Below, piece after piece: positions 62,351 through 64,000 of a stretch of DNA of 64,000 bases. The stretch covers positions 9,250,501-9,314,500 of the forward strand of contig OY756965.1 of the NCBI GenBank assembly GCA_963580455.1, in the 5' to 3' direction. The notes under the pieces were generated by a model. It was not told where the DNA came from. It searched no databases and saw only the letters and a program-made list of their open reading frames with translations. Position 1 is the stretch's first letter; every line of letters starts with the position of its first letter. Origin of the DNA: Euonymus europaeus. Lineage: Eukaryota; Streptophyta; Magnoliopsida; Celastrales; Celastraceae. The position numbers were made by a program, and so were the translations under genes.

Positions 62351-64000
62351 GGTGTACACTTTTTATTGTTCTTCTATGTCCAATTTTACGAGTATAAGCT
62401 TCGTAGATTATTTTGATGCCAAAACAACAACTTTCTATTACAAATGGACAAAACCGTTAAAAGCTCCTCCATATAGAGAGTTGAGCAACTTCGGACCATC
62501 AAAGTTACTCGGTGTACACTTTTTATTGTTCTTCTATGTCCAATGTTACGAGTATAAGCTTCGTAGATTATTTCGATGCCAAAAAAACAACTTTCTATTA
62601 CAAATGGACAAAACCGTTAAAAGCTCCTCTATAGAGAGAGTTGAGCAACTTTGGACCATCAAAGTTGCTCGGTGTACACTTTTTATTGTTTTTCTATGTC
62701 CAATTTTACGAGTATAAGCTTCGTAGATTATTTCGATGCCAAAACACCAACTTTCTATGACAAATGGACAAAACCGTTAAAAGCTCCTCCATATAGAGAG
62801 TTGAGCAACTTCGGACCATCAAAGTTGCTCGGTGTACACTTTTTATTGTTCTTCTATGTCCAATTTAATGAGTATAAGCTTCCTAGATTATTTCGATGCG
62901 AAAACAACAACTTTCTATTACAAATGGACAAAACCGTTAAAAGCTCCTCCATAGAGAGAGTTGAGGAACTTTGGACCAACAAAGTTGCTCGGTGTACACT
63001 TTTTATTGTTCTTCTATGTCCAATTTTATGAGTATAAGCTTCGTAGATTATTTCGATGCCAAAACACCAACTTTCTATGACAAATGTACAAAACCGTTAA
63101 AGGCTCCCAAATAGAGAGTTGAGCAACTTCGGACTATCAAAGTTGCTCGGTATACACTTTTTATTGTTCTTTTATGTCCAATTTTACGAGTATAAGCTTC
63201 CTAGATTATTTCGATGCAAAAACAACAACTTTCTATGACAAATGGACAAAATCGTTAAAAGCTCCTCCATATAGAGAGTTGAGCAACTTCGGACCATCAA
63301 TGTTGCTCGGTGTACACTTTTTATTATTCTTCTATGTCCAATTTTACGAGTATAAGGTTTCGTTATTATTTCGATGCCAAAACAACAACTTTCTATGACA
63401 AATGGACAAAACCGTTAAAAGCTCCCAAATAGAGAGTTGAGCAACTTCGGACTATCAAAGTTGCTCGGTGTACACTTTTTATTGTTCTTTTATGTCCAAT
63501 TTTACGAGTATAAGCTTCCTAGATTATTTCGATGCAAAAACAACAACTTTCTATGACAAATGGACAAAATCGTTAAAAGCTCCTCCATATAGAGAGTTGA
63601 GCAACTTCGGACCATCAATGTTGCTCGGTGTACACTTTTTATTATTCTTCTATGTCCAATTTTATGAGTATAAGGTTTCGTTATTATTTCGATGCCAAAA
63701 CAACAACTTTCTATGACAAATGTACAAAACCGTTAAAGGCTCCCAAATAGAGAGTTGAGCAACTTCGGACTATCAAAGTTGCTCGGTGTACACTTTTTAT
63801 TGTTCTTCTATGTCCAATTTTACGAGTATAGGCTTCGTAGATTATTTCGATGCCAAAACACCAACTTTCTATGACAAATGGACAAAACCGTTAGAGGCTC
63901 CCAAATAGAGAGTTGAGCAACTTCGGACCATCAAAGTTGCTCGGTGTACACTTTTTATTGTTCTTCTATGTCCAATTTTACGAGTATAAGCTTCGTAGAT
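62351..64000 (+). repeat. Incomplete derivative of the 8-mer at the right edge
   Basis: Matches 60121 onward at 2230 bp through monomers 1-5 and the J-D insertion (63149-63466). The J-D pair is then repeated once more (from 63467) before an E/K-type run. The window ends inside a monomer, so the unit length cannot be given. The J-D duplication shows growth by 318-bp steps. Confidence 0.85.

Larger units (their letters stand above)
1..64000 (+). repeat. Satellite DNA array, ~160-bp monomer, about 400 copies
   Basis: The motif GGTGTACAC recurs every 158-160 bp from one end to the other, for example at 141, 299, 458, 617, 777, 935, 1095, 1255, 1414, 1574 and 1734. Everything between successive motifs is a variant of one monomer. 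All copies point the same way. I saw no inversion, no unique spacer and no inserted element. The reference monomer is about 36% GC. Monomer length close to nucleosomal DNA, head-to-tail order and layered higher-order repeats are typical of eukaryotic centromeric or pericentromeric satellites. That location is inferred, because nothing in the sequence itself proves a centromere. The family is not one I recognise. Both window edges fall inside a monomer, so the true array is longer. Confidence 0.98.

Noticed and set aside
1..64000. CRISPR array
   Set aside because: The repeats are 158-160 bp, directly adjacent and without unique spacers. No cas gene is present.
1..64000. Ribosomal DNA, 5S rDNA or tRNA clusters
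   Set aside because: The monomer has no recognisable 5S internal control region, tRNA A/B boxes or rRNA segments, and is far too AT-rich and short for rDNA units.
1..64000. Transposon, LTR or Helitron-derived tandem repeat
   Set aside because: No terminal repeats with target duplications, no transposase or reverse-transcriptase coding, and no unit longer than the monomer that carries unique sequence.
1..64000. Telomeric or subtelomeric simple repeat
   Set aside because: No TTTAGGG, TTAGGG or similar runs seen. The period is 160 bp throughout.
1..64000. Identification with a named plant or animal satellite family
   Set aside because: Neither the length nor the sequence matches any centromere satellite I can recall with confidence (such as the Arabidopsis 178-bp, rice 155-bp or human 171-bp families), so no name is given.

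Overview
This window is one uninterrupted tandem satellite array. From base 1 to base 64000 I see only head-to-tail copies of a monomer of about 160 bp (observed spacings 158, 159 and 160 bp, roughly 400 copies), all in the same orientation. I find no gene, RNA gene, transposon, spacer or unique sequence. Both window edges cut through a monomer, so the array continues on both sides. The organism is almost certainly a eukaryote, because long, AT-rich (my reference monomer is about 36% GC), nucleosome-sized tandem repeats with higher-order structure are typical of (peri)centromeric or heterochromatic satellites. Much of the monomer divergence looks like CpG-to-TpG/CpA change, which suggests a cytosine-methylating genome such as a plant or vertebrate. 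I do not recognise the family and cannot name the species.

Monomers are numbered here from the GGTGTAC motif as position 1. The monomer carries a perfect 9-bp inverted repeat (positions 133-141 and 152-160, spacer 10 bp). It is followed directly by the palindrome GTGTACAC (positions 2-9 of the next copy), a HindIII-type AAGCTT near position 46, a TaqI-type TCGA near position 63, and A-runs spaced 8-9 bp apart around positions 91-112. About a dozen monomer subtypes are distinguishable by diagnostic variants.

Layout: 1-4286 is an older mosaic with a 2394-bp (15-monomer) repeat. 4287-8435 is two adjacent 13-monomer units. 8436-13063 is a mosaic containing a 7020-bp-shifted copy of the left region. 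13064-15300 holds about 2.8 five-monomer units. 15941-26949 is a 35/34-monomer (5583/5426 bp) segmental tandem duplication, ending in 7-monomer (1114 bp) units that run to about 28063. 28064-32047 is a mosaic. 32048-36837 is three 10-monomer (about 1596 bp) units, each made of a 6-mer plus a truncated 4-mer. 36838-46571 is a mosaic with copies of sequence 6 to 19 kb away. 47047-51640 is a second, unrelated 15-monomer (2394 bp) duplication. 50879-52950 is rich in 318-bp dimers. 53269-64000 is an 8-monomer (1274 bp) higher-order repeat with nearly identical copies and derived 15-, 12- and 14-monomer versions.

The pattern is what repeated unequal crossover and conversion at many scales would leave, with the youngest and most homogeneous material on the right. 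The many open reading frames of 60-142 codons are a by-product of the monomer's stop-poor strand and are not annotated as genes.
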